Assembly (NCBI RefSeq): GCF_900105905.1
Contig: NZ_FNSV01000005.1
Coordinates: 6,510,001 to 6,574,000 of the forward strand
Direction of reading: 5' to 3'
DNA: 64,000 nt
Source: Rhodococcus koreensis
GTDB lineage: Bacteria > Actinomycetota > Actinomycetes > Mycobacteriales > Mycobacteriaceae
Shown here: positions 42,665 to 51,684 of the stretch, one piece after another
Position numbering within the stretch: position 1 is the stretch's first letter
Layout: the number at the start of each line of letters is the position of its first letter
Program-made: the position numbers and the translations under genes
The notes under the pieces: generated by a model
Databases searched by the model: none
What the model saw: the letters and a program-made list of their open reading frames with translations, nothing else
What the model was told of the DNA's origin: nothing

Positions 42665-43156
42665 GTGAATGCCGTGGATCTCGAGGCCGTCGCCGCGATC
42701 AGCAGGCTCAAGTACACGTATCTGCGGGCCCTGGACACGAAGTGCTGGGACGAGTTCGCCGACACGCTCCTTCCCGACGCGACCGCGAACTACGGCGAGC
42801 ATCTCGCGTTCGAGTCGCGGGACGCCCTGGTCGCGTTCATGAAGTCGAATCTGGGGCCGCAGACCATCACCGAGCATCACTGCGGTCACCCGGAGATCGA
42901 CGTCGACGGCGACACGGCGACGGGGCGGTGGTTCCTCTCCGACACCGTGCTGATCCCGGAGCACGACATGGTGCTGCGGGGGGCGGCGTTCTACTCCGAC
43001 CGCTACGTCCGCGGGCCGGACGGTCGATGGCGGATCGCCCACACCGGATACGAGCGGACGTACGAGGCGGTGATGTCGCTGTCCGACATTCCCAGCTTCC
43101 GGCTGACGGCCAACCGGTGGGCAGCCGACGCGCAATCGGACCGAGGGGACTCGTGA
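42665..43156 (+). CDS. SnoaL-like (bile-acid dehydratase-type) protein
   Basis: 163 residues, SnoaL_4/NTF2-like fold, with ISRLKYTYLRALDTKCWDEFADTLLPDATANYG and a C-terminal GRWRIAHTGYERTYE. This group includes 7-alpha-dehydratases and steroid isomerase-like enzymes; the Tyr/Asp pocket residues are present but no activity can be assigned. GTG start at 42665. Its stop overlaps the start of the SDR (TGATG), so the two are coupled and likely act on the same substrate. Confidence 0.78.
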   Translation: MNAVDLEAVAAISRLKYTYLRALDTKCWDEFADTLLPDATANYGEHLAFESRDALVAFMKSNLGPQTITEHHCGHPEIDVDGDTATGRWFLSDTVLIPEHDMVLRGAAFYSDRYVRGPDGRWRIAHTGYERTYEAVMSLSDIPSFRLTANRWAADAQSDRGDS

Positions 43157-43917
43157 TGGGGACATTGGACGGCAAGGTCGCACTGATCACCGGCGCCGGG
43201 CAGGGCGTGGGCGCCGGGATGGCGTTCGCGCTGGCCAAGGAGGGTGCGCGGATCGCGGTGGTCGGGCGCACGGAGGCGAAACTCGTCGACACGTGCGCCG
43301 CCATCGCCGACTTTGGCGGCGTGGCCGAGCCGATCGTCTGCGACGTCAGCAAACGCGATCAGCTGGCACCGATGGTCGACCGCGTCGTGGAGGTGTTCGG
43401 CGGGATCGACATCCTCGTCAACAACGCCAACGCGAGCGCGCTCGGACCGCTCCTGGAGATCACGCCGAAGCTTCTCGACCGCGCGATGGCCGTCGGCCCG
43501 GTGGCCACCCTGTTCCTGATGCAGCTGTGTTACCCGCACCTGAAGGCGCGCGGCGGCGGCTCGATCATCAATCTCGTCAGCTCGTCGGCGGTGCGCTGGG
43601 ACACGAGCGGTTACGGGCTGTACGCGGCCACCAAGGAGGCGATGCGCTCGCTCACCCGGACCGCGGCCAGCGAATGGGGCCCGGACGGCATCCGCGTCAA
43701 CGCCATTGCGCCGCACGCGCTGTCCCCGGGGCTGAAGTGGTGGACGGAGACCAATCCGGAGGAGGCCGCCGAGTTCGTGAAGTCGATTCCGCTCGGCCGG
43801 ATCGGTGATTGCGAACGCGACATCGGGCGCGCCGTCGTCTTCCTCGTGGGTCCCGACGCCGGTTACCTGTCGGGGGCCACCATCCCGCTCGACGGCGGTC
43901 AGGCGCGCTGGAGCTGA
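43156..43917 (+). CDS. Short-chain dehydrogenase/reductase
   Basis: 253 residues. TGAGQGVGAGMA (cofactor), NNAN (a variant of NNAG), LVSSSAV with the catalytic Ser, YAATK with Tyr and Lys, and the C-terminal GYLSGATIPLDGGQ. The residue after the second strand is Arg (VVGRTE), favouring NADP(H). Coupled to the SnoaL-like gene. A steroid or terpenoid alcohol is possible given nearby steroid genes, but this is only context. Confidence 0.88.
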   Translation: MGTLDGKVALITGAGQGVGAGMAFALAKEGARIAVVGRTEAKLVDTCAAIADFGGVAEPIVCDVSKRDQLAPMVDRVVEVFGGIDILVNNANASALGPLLEITPKLLDRAMAVGPVATLFLMQLCYPHLKARGGGSIINLVSSSAVRWDTSGYGLYAATKEAMRSLTRTAASEWGPDGIRVNAIAPHALSPGLKWWTETNPEEAAEFVKSIPLGRIGDCERDIGRAVVFLVGPDAGYLSGATIPLDGGQARWS

Positions 43918-43961
43918 TCGCACGCGATTGCCGCGAGCTTGCTCATTTCCCTCCCATCCGG

Positions 43962-43967
43962 TAGGAA
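43962..43967 (+). promoter_or_regulatory. Putative -10 element for a leaderless leader peptide
   Basis: TAGGAA, TA-initial like actinobacterial -10 elements, with its last base 7 bp before the GTG at 43975. This spacing puts transcription start at or next to the GTG, so the leader peptide would be translated from a leaderless message. Confidence 0.4.
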
Positions 43968-43974
43968 TTGCTTC

Positions 43975-44049
43975 GTGCATACGACTCACCTGGTGCGACG
44001 CCTGACCGTCGACCTGTGCCGTACGTGCGCCAACATCTGTTGTTGCTGA
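43975..44049 (+). CDS. Cysteine-rich leader peptide (attenuator) upstream of tauD
   Basis: 24 codons starting with GTG: begins MHTTHLVRRLTVDLC and ends CRTCANICCC, with five Cys, three of them consecutive immediately before the stop. This is the pattern of polycysteine leader peptides, which have been shown in mycobacteria to attenuate sulfur genes: ribosomes stall at Cys codons when Cys-tRNA is low and expose the downstream gene. There is no ribosome site, fitting leaderless translation. A second 19-codon ORF (44049-44108) starts on the overlapping TGATG and would be translationally coupled. The target gene, a sulfonate-type dioxygenase 140 bp downstream, makes sense. Confidence 0.75.
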   Translation: MHTTHLVRRLTVDLCRTCANICCC

Positions 44050-44189
44050 TGGCCCCGGCGCGCGTACCGCGTGCTGTCCATTCCTCGGTAGGCTCCGGCA
44101 TCCGGTAATTCCTCACGCATCCTCCGCGTTCGCAGGTCCGGGCCGGTGCTCCCGTACCCAGGCACGATCCACCTTCGCGGAAAGACATC

Positions 44190-45056
44190 ATGAGCACTGC
44201 ATTCGAAACCAGGACAGCGTCGCTGACGCTCGACAAGTTCGGCCCCTCGTTCGGGGCCGAGATCATCGGACTGGACGTCGCGTCCGCCACCGACGCCGAG
44301 GTGGCCGCGATCCGTTCGGCGCTGACCGAGCACAAGGTGCTGGTCCTGCGGGGCCAGTCGCTCGACGACTCGGGCCACATCGAGTTCGGTCGCCGGCTCG
44401 GTCGGCTTACCGCGGGCCACCCCGTCCACGACAGCGGCAACGTGGCCCGGGAGGTGTACGCGCTCGACAGCCAGGACAACGGTTTCGCCGACGTGTGGCA
44501 CACCGACGTCACGTTCATGAAGCGGCCGCCGCTCGGGTCGATCCTCCGTCCCGTCGTCCTCCCACCGCACGGCGGCGACACCAACTGGGCCGACAGCCAA
44601 CTGGCGTACGAGTCGCTGTCGCTGCCGATCCGGCAGATGATCGACCAGCTGACCGCGGTCCACGACGGCAACCGCGAATTCGGGTACTACCTCGCGCAGA
44701 AGCGCGGCGGCAAGGGAAACGTCTGGGACGGTGAGGAAGTCACCGCACTCGTGCCCGTCGAGCATCCCGTCGTGCGGGTTCACCCGGAAACGGGCCGCAA
44801 GGGCATCTTCGTGAACCCGGGCTTCACGTCCCACATCGCCGGAGTCTCCGAGGCGGAGAGCCGGGGGATCCTCGACTTCCTGTACGCCCACCTCACCAAA
44901 CCGGAGCACGTCGTGCGGCACCGCTGGCGCCTCGGCGACCTCGTGCTGTGGGACAACCGCAGTACCGCGCACTACGCGAACCGCGACTACGGAACCCAGC
45001 ACCGCGTCATGCACCGCATCACGCTGGAAGGCGATGTGCCGGTGGGCCCGCAGTAG
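44190..45056 (+). CDS. tauD: TauD/TfdA-family Fe(II)/2-oxoglutarate dioxygenase
   Basis: 288 residues, taurine-dioxygenase family. Iron ligands His104-x-Asp106 (WHTDVTF) and a distal His in [13 protein letters not shown]; the 2-oxoglutarate Arg is expected in the following RVMHR. It would oxidise taurine, an alkylsulfonate or a sulfate ester and release sulfite for cysteine synthesis. The cysteine leader upstream supports a sulfur-scavenging role over herbicide-type degradation (TfdA). Length matches TauD. Exact substrate unknown. Start ATG 44190 with GCGGAAAG upstream. Confidence 0.85.
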   Translation: MSTAFETRTASLTLDKFGPSFGAEIIGLDVASATDAEVAAIRSALTEHKVLVLRGQSLDDSGHIEFGRRLGRLTAGHPVHDSGNVAREVYALDSQDNGFADVWHTDVTFMKRPPLGSILRPVVLPPHGGDTNWADSQLAYESLSLPIRQMIDQLTAVHDGNREFGYYLAQKRGGKGNVWDGEEVTALVPVEHPVVRVHPETGRKGIFVNPGFTSHIAGVSEAESRGILDFLYAHLTKPEHVVRHRWRLGDLVLWDNRSTAHYANRDYGTQHRVMHRITLEGDVPVGPQ

Positions 45057-45112
45057 GGCAACGTGCGCATTCACCGGGCGGGCGGCGTCCGCAGCGACTA
45101 GCGTCACGATCC

Positions 45113-46648
45113 GTGACCCCGGCATCGGACATCTCACGACGCAAGTTCCTCGCCTCCGCCGCAGCGGCAGGCGGCGCCGCATTCCTCAGTTCGTGGGCGG
45201 GCCCGGTGATCGACCGGGCGTACGCGCAGGATCCGGGTGGCAGCGGGTCGCTGAACGACATCGAGCACTTCGTCTACCTCATGCAGGAGAACCGCTCGTT
45301 CGACCACTATTACGGCACGCTGTCGGGGGTGCGCGGCTTCGACGACCCGTCGCCGGCGTGGCAGCAGTACGGCTGGACGCCGGGCGTCGGGCCGACGCCG
45401 ACCGGGTTTCTCAACCCGTTCCGGCTCGACACCACGCAGGGCACGCACCTCGACGGCGAATGCATCAACGACCCCACCCATTCGTGGGGTCCGCAGCACG
45501 ACGCGTGGAACGGCGGCGCGATGGACCGGTGGATGCCGGTGCACATCGCGCACGAGGGGCCGCTCAACGGTCCCGCCACGATGGGCTACTACACGCGGGC
45601 CGACATCCCCGTGCACTACGACCTCGCCGACGCCTTCACGATCTGCGACCACTACTTCTGCTCCGTGCTCGGGCCGACGGACCCGAACCGGCTCTACTGG
45701 ATGACGGGAACGATCGACCCGGACGGGCTGGCGGGCGGTCCGCTCGTCGAGACGCCGACCGTGATCCCGAGGTTCGCCTACTCCTGGCGCACCTATCCGG
45801 AGAACCTGCAGGAGGCCGGCGTCAGCTGGAAGGTGTACGCGAACAAGGACCTCGGGCCGGTGTCGAGTGTCGCGCTCGACGGGATGCTCGGCTGCTTCAC
45901 GCAATATAGCGACCCGAATTCGGAACTCGCTCGCCGCGGCCTCGATCCGACGTACCCGAACGACTTCCGGGCCGACGTCGCGAACGGCACCCTGCCCGCG
46001 GTGTCCTGGATCGTCCCCAACATCTTCACGTGCGAGCACCCGGCGCTGCCCCCGGCCGCGGGCGCGGTCGGGATCGTCGAGGTGCTCGACATCCTCACGT
46101 CCAACCCGGCGATCTGGGAGAAGACGGCGCTGATCATCAGTTACGACGAGAACGGCGGCTTCTTCGACCACGTCACCCCGCCCACACCGCCGCCGGGCAC
46201 CCCGGGCGAATACCTGACGGTCCCGTTGAACACGGTGTCGGAGAGCGAGAACAATCCGGGTCCGATCGGCCTCGGTTTCCGGGTACCGTCGCTGATCATC
46301 TCGCCGTACAGCCGCGGCGGCCTCGTCGCGTCCGACACGTTCGACCACACGTCGCAGCTGCGGCTGCTGGAGAAGCGGTTCGGCGTGCCCGTCCCCAACC
46401 TCACCGACTGGCGCCGCGGCGCCGTCGGCGACATGACGTCCGCGTTCGACTTCTCGTCGGCACCGAACGCCGGTGTTCCCGCGATGACCGACCCCGGGCC
46501 ACGCCTGCAGGCGGCGATCGCGCAGTGCGGGCCGAACGTGGCCGCGGGGACGCTCAACGCCGGTGCGCCCTACCCGGTTCCGCCGAATTCGATGCCCGTG
46601 CAGGAACCGTCGCCGCTGCGGCGTCGGCCCAGCGGGCTCATCATGTAG
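45113..46648 (+). CDS. Tat-exported phospholipase C
   Basis: 511 residues, same length as the mycobacterial PlcA-D family. The N-terminus has a twin-arginine signal [17 protein letters not shown] with cleavage after AYA. The catalytic domain shows [38 protein letters not shown] and [16 protein letters not shown], the metal and substrate motifs of the AcpA/PLC family, which hydrolyse phosphatidylcholine. GTG at 45113 is the start adjoining the Tat signal. It lies 56 bp after tauD and converges with the Gfo/Idh gene. In a soil saprophyte it likely serves phosphate or lipid acquisition. Confidence 0.92.
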   Translation: MTPASDISRRKFLASAAAAGGAAFLSSWAGPVIDRAYAQDPGGSGSLNDIEHFVYLMQENRSFDHYYGTLSGVRGFDDPSPAWQQYGWTPGVGPTPTGFLNPFRLDTTQGTHLDGECINDPTHSWGPQHDAWNGGAMDRWMPVHIAHEGPLNGPATMGYYTRADIPVHYDLADAFTICDHYFCSVLGPTDPNRLYWMTGTIDPDGLAGGPLVETPTVIPRFAYSWRTYPENLQEAGVSWKVYANKDLGPVSSVALDGMLGCFTQYSDPNSELARRGLDPTYPNDFRADVANGTLPAVSWIVPNIFTCEHPALPPAAGAVGIVEVLDILTSNPAIWEKTALIISYDENGGFFDHVTPPTPPPGTPGEYLTVPLNTVSESENNPGPIGLGFRVPSLIISPYSRGGLVASDTFDHTSQLRLLEKRFGVPVPNLTDWRRGAVGDMTSAFDFSSAPNAGVPAMTDPGPRLQAAIAQCGPNVAAGTLNAGAPYPVPPNSMPVQEPSPLRRRPSGLIM

Positions 46649-46658
46649 CGACCTGCGC

Positions 46659-47636
46659 TCAGAGTCGGACCGTCCGGCCCTCGTCGATCGACTGCAGGAT
46701 CGCCAGCGCGGCGGTCACCGAACGCAGTCCGTCGTGTCCCGTCGCCACGGGTTCACCGTCCCCGCGGACGGCGTCGACGAACGCCCGGATCCCCGGTGCG
46801 TAGAGGTTGTCGACGGCCTCGAGCGGGACGGCCGTGTCCTGCCCGTTCGTGATCATGCGCAGCGTCCCGGTGGGATCGGGGCGCATGCAGTCGGTGGCGA
46901 CGAGAGTGCCCGACTTCCCGTGGATCTCGAATCCCGTGACGCCACCGGGGACCGTGTACGCGTCGTGGAGGGAGAACAGGGTGTTCGTGCCGAGGACGCC
47001 GCTCGTCATCGCGGCATCCGCCGGACCGTCACTGAGCCCCTGGCACACCCCCACCGCCGTCACCGTGGTCGGTTCCATCCCGGTCACGAAGCGGAGCGTG
47101 TCGATGTCGTGCACCGCGAGGTCGAGGACGACGCCGCCGCCCACGCCGTCGAGGCGCCACCCACGCAGGGCCTGGCGCAGCAGGATCGTGTTGCTCACGC
47201 GCACGGAGAGGATGTCGCCGATCGCGCCCTCCGCCAGCATCTTCCGCGCCGCTCGATGAACGGGGTGGGTGCGGAGGTGATGGTTCGTCGCGAACACGAC
47301 CCCCGCGGCCGCGGCCGCGTCGACCATCTTCTGTGCCTGAGTGACGTCGAACGAGAGCGGCTTCTCGCACAGCACGTGCAGACCCGCGTCGATCGCGGCC
47401 ATGGCGTGGTCGAAGTGCTTGTCGTTCGTGGAGGAGATGTAGGCGGCCTGGACGTCCCCGCCCACCGCCTCGCGCAGGTCGTCGGTGGCGGACTCGATGT
47501 CGTGGGTCCGCCGGTAGTCCTCTGCGCGCGCCGCGTCACCGCTGAGCACGACTGCCGCGGTCTCCCCGCACTCGCGCAGCGCGGGGAGCACGCGGGTGGC
47601 AGCGATGTTGCTCGCGCCGAGAATCGCCCACCTCAT
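46659..47636 (-). CDS. Gfo/Idh/MocA-family oxidoreductase
   Basis: 325 residues. N-terminal Rossmann domain RWAILGASNIAATRVLPALREC, then the EKPLSFD motif carrying the conserved catalytic Lys, and a C-terminal beta-sheet domain; HDIDTLRF supplies the usual His/Asp. These enzymes oxidise or reduce sugars, cyclitols and related ring compounds with NAD(P). The ATG at 47636 has AGGAAGGA upstream. A GTTCG-N5-CGAAC repeat sits 79 bp upstream and is shared with the shikimate-type transporter, so the substrate may be a cyclitol or quinate relative. Confidence 0.87.
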   Translation of the reverse strand: MRWAILGASNIAATRVLPALRECGETAAVVLSGDAARAEDYRRTHDIESATDDLREAVGGDVQAAYISSTNDKHFDHAMAAIDAGLHVLCEKPLSFDVTQAQKMVDAAAAAGVVFATNHHLRTHPVHRAARKMLAEGAIGDILSVRVSNTILLRQALRGWRLDGVGGGVVLDLAVHDIDTLRFVTGMEPTTVTAVGVCQGLSDGPADAAMTSGVLGTNTLFSLHDAYTVPGGVTGFEIHGKSGTLVATDCMRPDPTGTLRMITNGQDTAVPLEAVDNLYAPGIRAFVDAVRGDGEPVATGHDGLRSVTAALAILQSIDEGRTVRL

Positions 47637-47714
47637 GAGCTTCGGTCCTTCCTGGGGCCGGTGGGTCCGGCCTTCCCTCGGCGGACTGTACGCCGAGTTC
47701 AGTGAGCGCACTAC

Positions 47715-47731
47715 TGTTCGTTATACGAACA
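47715..47731. promoter_or_regulatory. TGTTCG-N5-CGAACA operator (copy 1)
   Basis: TGTTCG-TTATA-CGAACA, 6-bp perfect arms, between the permease stop (47745) and the Gfo/Idh start (47636). Copy 2 at 49369-49383 lies before the ShiA-like gene; the two share GTTCGnTATACGAACA. Candidate site for the IclR regulator at 51685. Confidence 0.6.
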
Positions 47732-47744
47732 TGCGGGACCGGGC

Positions 47745-49163
47745 TCAGGGGCGGAGGGCGTCGACCGTTTCTTCGCCGGAGGTCGTGGGATCCGGAGCCG
47801 CGTCGCCGGCCTGACGGGTCCGCTGACGGTAGATCCCGATTCCGACCACCACGACGGCGAGGCCCATCGAGACGTACATCTGGCTCCTGGTCTCCGGCAG
47901 CACGAGCATGCCGATGCAGAGCGCGATGATGGCGGCGATGGTGCACCACGTCAGATACGGGAACAGCCACATCTTCAGCGTGAGGTCCTTGCCCTCGGCC
48001 TCGAGCCGGCGCCGCATGCGCAGCTGCGACACCGAGATCGCCAGCCACACGAACAGGGCGATCGCGCCCGAGGAGTTGACGAGGAACAGGAACACGGTGT
48101 CCGGGTACAGGAAGTTGAGGCCCACTGTCAGGAACCCCACGACCGTCGAGACGAGCACGGCCTGGCGCGGAACGCCGGACGAGCCGATCTCCGACAACGA
48201 GGCCGGGGCGTCGCCGCGGCGGGAGAGCGAGAAGATCATGCGGCTCGCCGTGTACAGGCCGGAGTTCAGGCAGGACAGCACGGACGTGAGCACGACGACG
48301 TCCATGATGTTGCCTGCCGCCGGGATGCCGAACGAATCCATGACCGCGACGTATGGGCTCAGCGCGACGGAGGCGTCGTCCCAGGGGAGCAGCGTCACGA
48401 CGATGGCGATGGACCCGATGTAGAAGATGAGGATGCGCCACACGACGGACCGCACGGCGTTGCGCACCGCCGCGACGGGGTTCGCGGATTCACCGGCCGC
48501 GATGGTGGCGATCTCGGCGCCGAAGAAGGAGAACACGACCACGAGTACCGCCGCGAAGACGGCACCTGCCCCGTTGGGGAAGAACCCGCCGTGACCGGTG
48601 AGGTTGGTGAGTCCGGGTGCTTCGACACCGGGCAGGAATCCGCAGATCGCGAGGATGCCGAGTCCCAGGAAGATGACGATCGCCGCGACCTTGATCGACG
48701 CGAACCAGAATTCGAACTCGCCGAACGACTTCACGGACGCGATGTTCGTCAGCGTGAGCAGCACCATCAGGATCAGTGCCCAACTCCACTGCGGGACGTC
48801 GGGGATCCACCGGTTCATGATGACGGCGCCCGCTGTCGCCTCGATGCCGAGGACGATGATCCAGAACCACGCGTAGAGCCAGCCGATGCTGAATCCCGCC
48901 CATCGGCCGATCGCCTGGTCCGCGTACGCGGAGAACGAACCGGTCTCGGGGTTGGCGGTCGACATCTCGCCGAGCATGCGCATCACGAGGATGACGACGA
49001 TGCCTGCGAGTGCGTAGGCGACCAGAACGCCGGGGCCCGTCTCGCGGATCGCGACCCCGGAGCCCACGAAGAGGCCTGCTCCGATCACCCCCGCGATAGC
49101 GATCATCGAGAGGTGCCGCTTCTTCAGTGTGTGCTGAAGTTGCGGATCGGTGGTTCCTGACAT
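47745..49163 (-). CDS. APC-family amino acid permease
   Basis: 472 residues, about 12 membrane helices, amino acid transporter (AAT) branch like GABA and lysine permeases. N-terminal LKKRHLSMIAIAGVIGAGLFVGSGVAIRETGPG is the classic signature of this branch, with the GxG loop in helix 1. Substrate: an amino acid, possibly GABA, asparagine or an aromatic one; not resolvable. Divergent from the ShiA-like transporter. The operator copy 2 in the shared 257-bp gap could affect both. Confidence 0.9.
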   Translation of the reverse strand: MSGTTDPQLQHTLKKRHLSMIAIAGVIGAGLFVGSGVAIRETGPGVLVAYALAGIVVILVMRMLGEMSTANPETGSFSAYADQAIGRWAGFSIGWLYAWFWIIVLGIEATAGAVIMNRWIPDVPQWSWALILMVLLTLTNIASVKSFGEFEFWFASIKVAAIVIFLGLGILAICGFLPGVEAPGLTNLTGHGGFFPNGAGAVFAAVLVVVFSFFGAEIATIAAGESANPVAAVRNAVRSVVWRILIFYIGSIAIVVTLLPWDDASVALSPYVAVMDSFGIPAAGNIMDVVVLTSVLSCLNSGLYTASRMIFSLSRRGDAPASLSEIGSSGVPRQAVLVSTVVGFLTVGLNFLYPDTVFLFLVNSSGAIALFVWLAISVSQLRMRRRLEAEGKDLTLKMWLFPYLTWCTIAAIIALCIGMLVLPETRSQMYVSMGLAVVVVGIGIYRQRTRQAGDAAPDPTTSGEETVDALRP

Positions 49164-49368
49164 GGAGAAATCCCTTCGGCGCTACTCCGGATGTGATGTG
49201 GGTCGCTGATTCGAGAAAGTGTGGACGAGTCGCGACGGCCGCGGAACCGCCGATTCGGTGAATTTGGAGCGGCCGGGATAGACGAATCGGCAGTACCACG
49301 CATCTATGCGGCCTTGACAAGGCGGAAACGCTATGGCTACCGTCACATTATTCAACCAGCGGACACGC

Positions 49369-49383
49369 GTTCGGTATACGAAC
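49369..49383. promoter_or_regulatory. GTTCG-N5-CGAAC operator (copy 2)
   Basis: GTTCG-GTATA-CGAAC, ending 37 bp before the ShiA-like ATG (49421), in the divergent space with the amino acid permease. It matches copy 1 (47715-47731) at every arm position and in the TATA of the spacer. Confidence 0.6.
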
Positions 49384-49420
49384 ACACTGGGTCCGGCATC
49401 AACGTAGACGGGACTTCGGA

Positions 49421-50776
49421 ATGAGCGATCACGCCTTCACCCCGGCGGCCGAGAAGCAGGCGCGAAGAGCAGCGCTGAGCAGCTTCGTCGGCGCGGTCAT
49501 CGACTGGTACGACTTCCTGCTCTACGGGCTGGTCGCGGCACTGGTGTTCAACTCGGAGTTCTTCCCGAACGTCAGCCCGGCGATCGGAACCCTCGCCGCG
49601 TTCGCGACGTTCGGCGTCGGATTCCTGTTCCGCCCGCTCGGCGGCGTGGTGTTCGGCCACTACGGCGACCGCATCGGACGCAAGCGGATGCTGATCCTCA
49701 CCGTGCTGATCATGGGCACGAGTACCGCGCTGATCGGACTGCTGCCGTCCTTCGCGTCGATCGGCTGGTGGGCGCCGGTGCTGCTCGTCACGCTGCGCGC
49801 CATCCAGGGCTTCGCCGTCGGCGGCGAGTGGGGTGGGGCCGCGCTGATGGCCGTCGAGAGCGCGCCGCCGAAGAAGAAGGCGTTCTACAGCAGCGGAGTG
49901 CAGGTCGGGTACTCGGTCGGACTCATCCTCGCCACCGGATTCGTCATGCTCATGAGCAACCTGACCACCGAGGACGCGTTCAGCCAGTGGGGTTGGCGTG
50001 TTCCGTTCGTCGCCAGCGTCGTCCTGGTCGGAATCGGTCTGTGGATCCGCGCTGGAGTGCAGGAGAGCCCCGAATTCGTCGAGAAGGTCGAGAAGGTCGA
50101 AGAGGAGAGCCCGGAGGAGAAGAAGCGGATCCCGCTCGTGGAGGCACTGCGTAACCACCCGAAGGCGTTCCTCCAGATCATCGGCCTGCGTTTCGCCGAA
50201 CTGTTCTCCATGTACATCGTCACCACGTTCGCGCTCAGCTACTCCACGCAGGAACTGGGGATGGAGCGCAACTTCATGCTCAACGTCGGTCTGCTCGTCG
50301 GCGCCGTGGGTATCGGCACCATCCCGCTGTTCGCCTGGCTGTCCGACAAGCACGGCCGGCGCCGCGTCTACATCCTCGGCGCACTGATCGGCGCGGTGTG
50401 CGCGTTCCCGTTCTTCATCTTCCTCGAGCACGGGTCGATGATCGGCACCGTCATCCTGGCCGTGCTGCTGGTCAACATCTCCCACGACATGGTCGTCAGC
50501 GTGCAGCAGCCGCTGTTCACCGAGATGTTCGGAGCGGAGTACCGGTACAGCGGTGCGGGCGTCGGGTACCAGGTGGCCAGCGCGATCGGCGGCGGCTTCA
50601 CCCCGTTCATCGCGGCGGCCCTGGTCACCGCGAGCGGCGGGTCCTGGCACCTGGTGGCCGTGTACCTGGCAGGCGGCTGCGTCGCCAGCGCCCTGATCGC
50701 GTGGCGACTGCAACCCGATTCGGCTGCTGACGTGGCGGACGCCGCCACGGCCGCGAAGCTCGAGAACGCGCACTGA
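49421..50776 (+). CDS. MHS-family transporter, shikimate/quinate type
   Basis: 451 residues, 12 membrane helices, MHS branch of the MFS. VIDWYDFLLYGLVAALVFNSEFFP gives the branch hallmark; GHYGDRIGRKRMLILT and WLSDKHGRRRVYI are the two MFS loop motifs; RAIQGFAVGGEWGGAALMAVE is typical of ShiA. A charged central loop (EFVEKVEKVEEESPEEKKR) separates the halves. The adjacent shikimate-dehydrogenase gene 25 bp downstream favours shikimate or quinate as substrate. Confidence 0.9.
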   Translation: MSDHAFTPAAEKQARRAALSSFVGAVIDWYDFLLYGLVAALVFNSEFFPNVSPAIGTLAAFATFGVGFLFRPLGGVVFGHYGDRIGRKRMLILTVLIMGTSTALIGLLPSFASIGWWAPVLLVTLRAIQGFAVGGEWGGAALMAVESAPPKKKAFYSSGVQVGYSVGLILATGFVMLMSNLTTEDAFSQWGWRVPFVASVVLVGIGLWIRAGVQESPEFVEKVEKVEEESPEEKKRIPLVEALRNHPKAFLQIIGLRFAELFSMYIVTTFALSYSTQELGMERNFMLNVGLLVGAVGIGTIPLFAWLSDKHGRRRVYILGALIGAVCAFPFFIFLEHGSMIGTVILAVLLVNISHDMVVSVQQPLFTEMFGAEYRYSGAGVGYQVASAIGGGFTPFIAAALVTASGGSWHLVAVYLAGGCVASALIAWRLQPDSAADVADAATAAKLENAH

Positions 50777-50801
50777 GCCGGTAGACGAGGAGACGACGGT
50801 C

Positions 50802-51680
50802 ATGGCTGCACAGTCGGTGCTCTGCGGACTCATCGGAGACGGGATCGACGGTTCGTTCTCGCCCGCACTGCACGAGGCCGAGGGGCACGCGCAGGGGATG
50901 AACTACGTGTACCGGCTCCTCGACCTCGAGCGTCTGCACGGGGCGGCGGCCACCGTCGAGGGCATCATCGACCTGGCACGGCAGTGGGGGTTCGACGGGC
51001 TCAACGTCACCCACCCGTACAAGCAGCAGGTGATGGCGTACCTCGACGAATTGTCGCCGGACGCCGCGCGACTCGAGGCCGTCAACACGGTGGTGTTCAC
51101 CGCGGGCAGGGCCGTCGGGCACAACACGGACTGGACCGGGTTCGGCAGCAGCCTGGGCCGCGAACTGCCGGGTGCGAGCCTCGACCGGGTTGTGCAGATC
51201 GGGGCGGGCGGCGCCGGGGTCGCCGTCGCCTACTCGGCGCTGTCCCGGGGCGCCGGGCACCTCACCGTGACGGATGTCGATCCCGATCGTGCCGAGCACT
51301 GCCGGGACACGATGCGAAAGTTGTTTCCCGGCAGCGTCGTCGACGCGGTTCCGGCGTCGGAGATCGCCGGGCCGCTCGCGGAGGCGTCCGGTCTGATCAA
51401 CGCCACACCAATCGGCATGGTCGGATTCCCCGGCACCCCCGTGCCCGTGGAACTGCTGCGCCCCGACCTCTGGGTCGCCGACGTGATCTACCGGCCGATC
51501 GAGACGCCGTTGATCCGGGCGGCCCGCGCGCTCGGTGCGCCCACCCTCGGCGGCGCCGGTATGAACGTCTTTCAGGCCGCCGACGCGTTCCAGCTGTTCA
51601 CCGGTGTCACACCGGATTTCGAGCGCATGTACGCGCACGTGCTGATGCTCGTCGACCAGCAGTCCCGGCGCGCCGCGTAG
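50802..51680 (+). CDS. Quinate/shikimate dehydrogenase
   Basis: 292 residues, AroE fold. SFSPALHE at the N-terminus, NVTHPYK with catalytic Lys74, NTDWTGF with Asp110, IGAGGAGVAVAY for the cofactor. The strand after the glycine loop ends TDVDPDR, an acidic residue that favours NAD+ over NADP+, as in the catabolic QsuD-type enzymes rather than the biosynthetic AroE. It would oxidise quinate or shikimate to the 3-dehydro acid. Cotranscribed with the transporter. Downstream steps (dehydratase, protocatechuate) are not in the window. Confidence 0.88.
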   Translation: MAAQSVLCGLIGDGIDGSFSPALHEAEGHAQGMNYVYRLLDLERLHGAAATVEGIIDLARQWGFDGLNVTHPYKQQVMAYLDELSPDAARLEAVNTVVFTAGRAVGHNTDWTGFGSSLGRELPGASLDRVVQIGAGGAGVAVAYSALSRGAGHLTVTDVDPDRAEHCRDTMRKLFPGSVVDAVPASEIAGPLAEASGLINATPIGMVGFPGTPVPVELLRPDLWVADVIYRPIETPLIRAARALGAPTLGGAGMNVFQAADAFQLFTGVTPDFERMYAHVLMLVDQQSRRAA

Positions 51681-51684
51681 GCGG

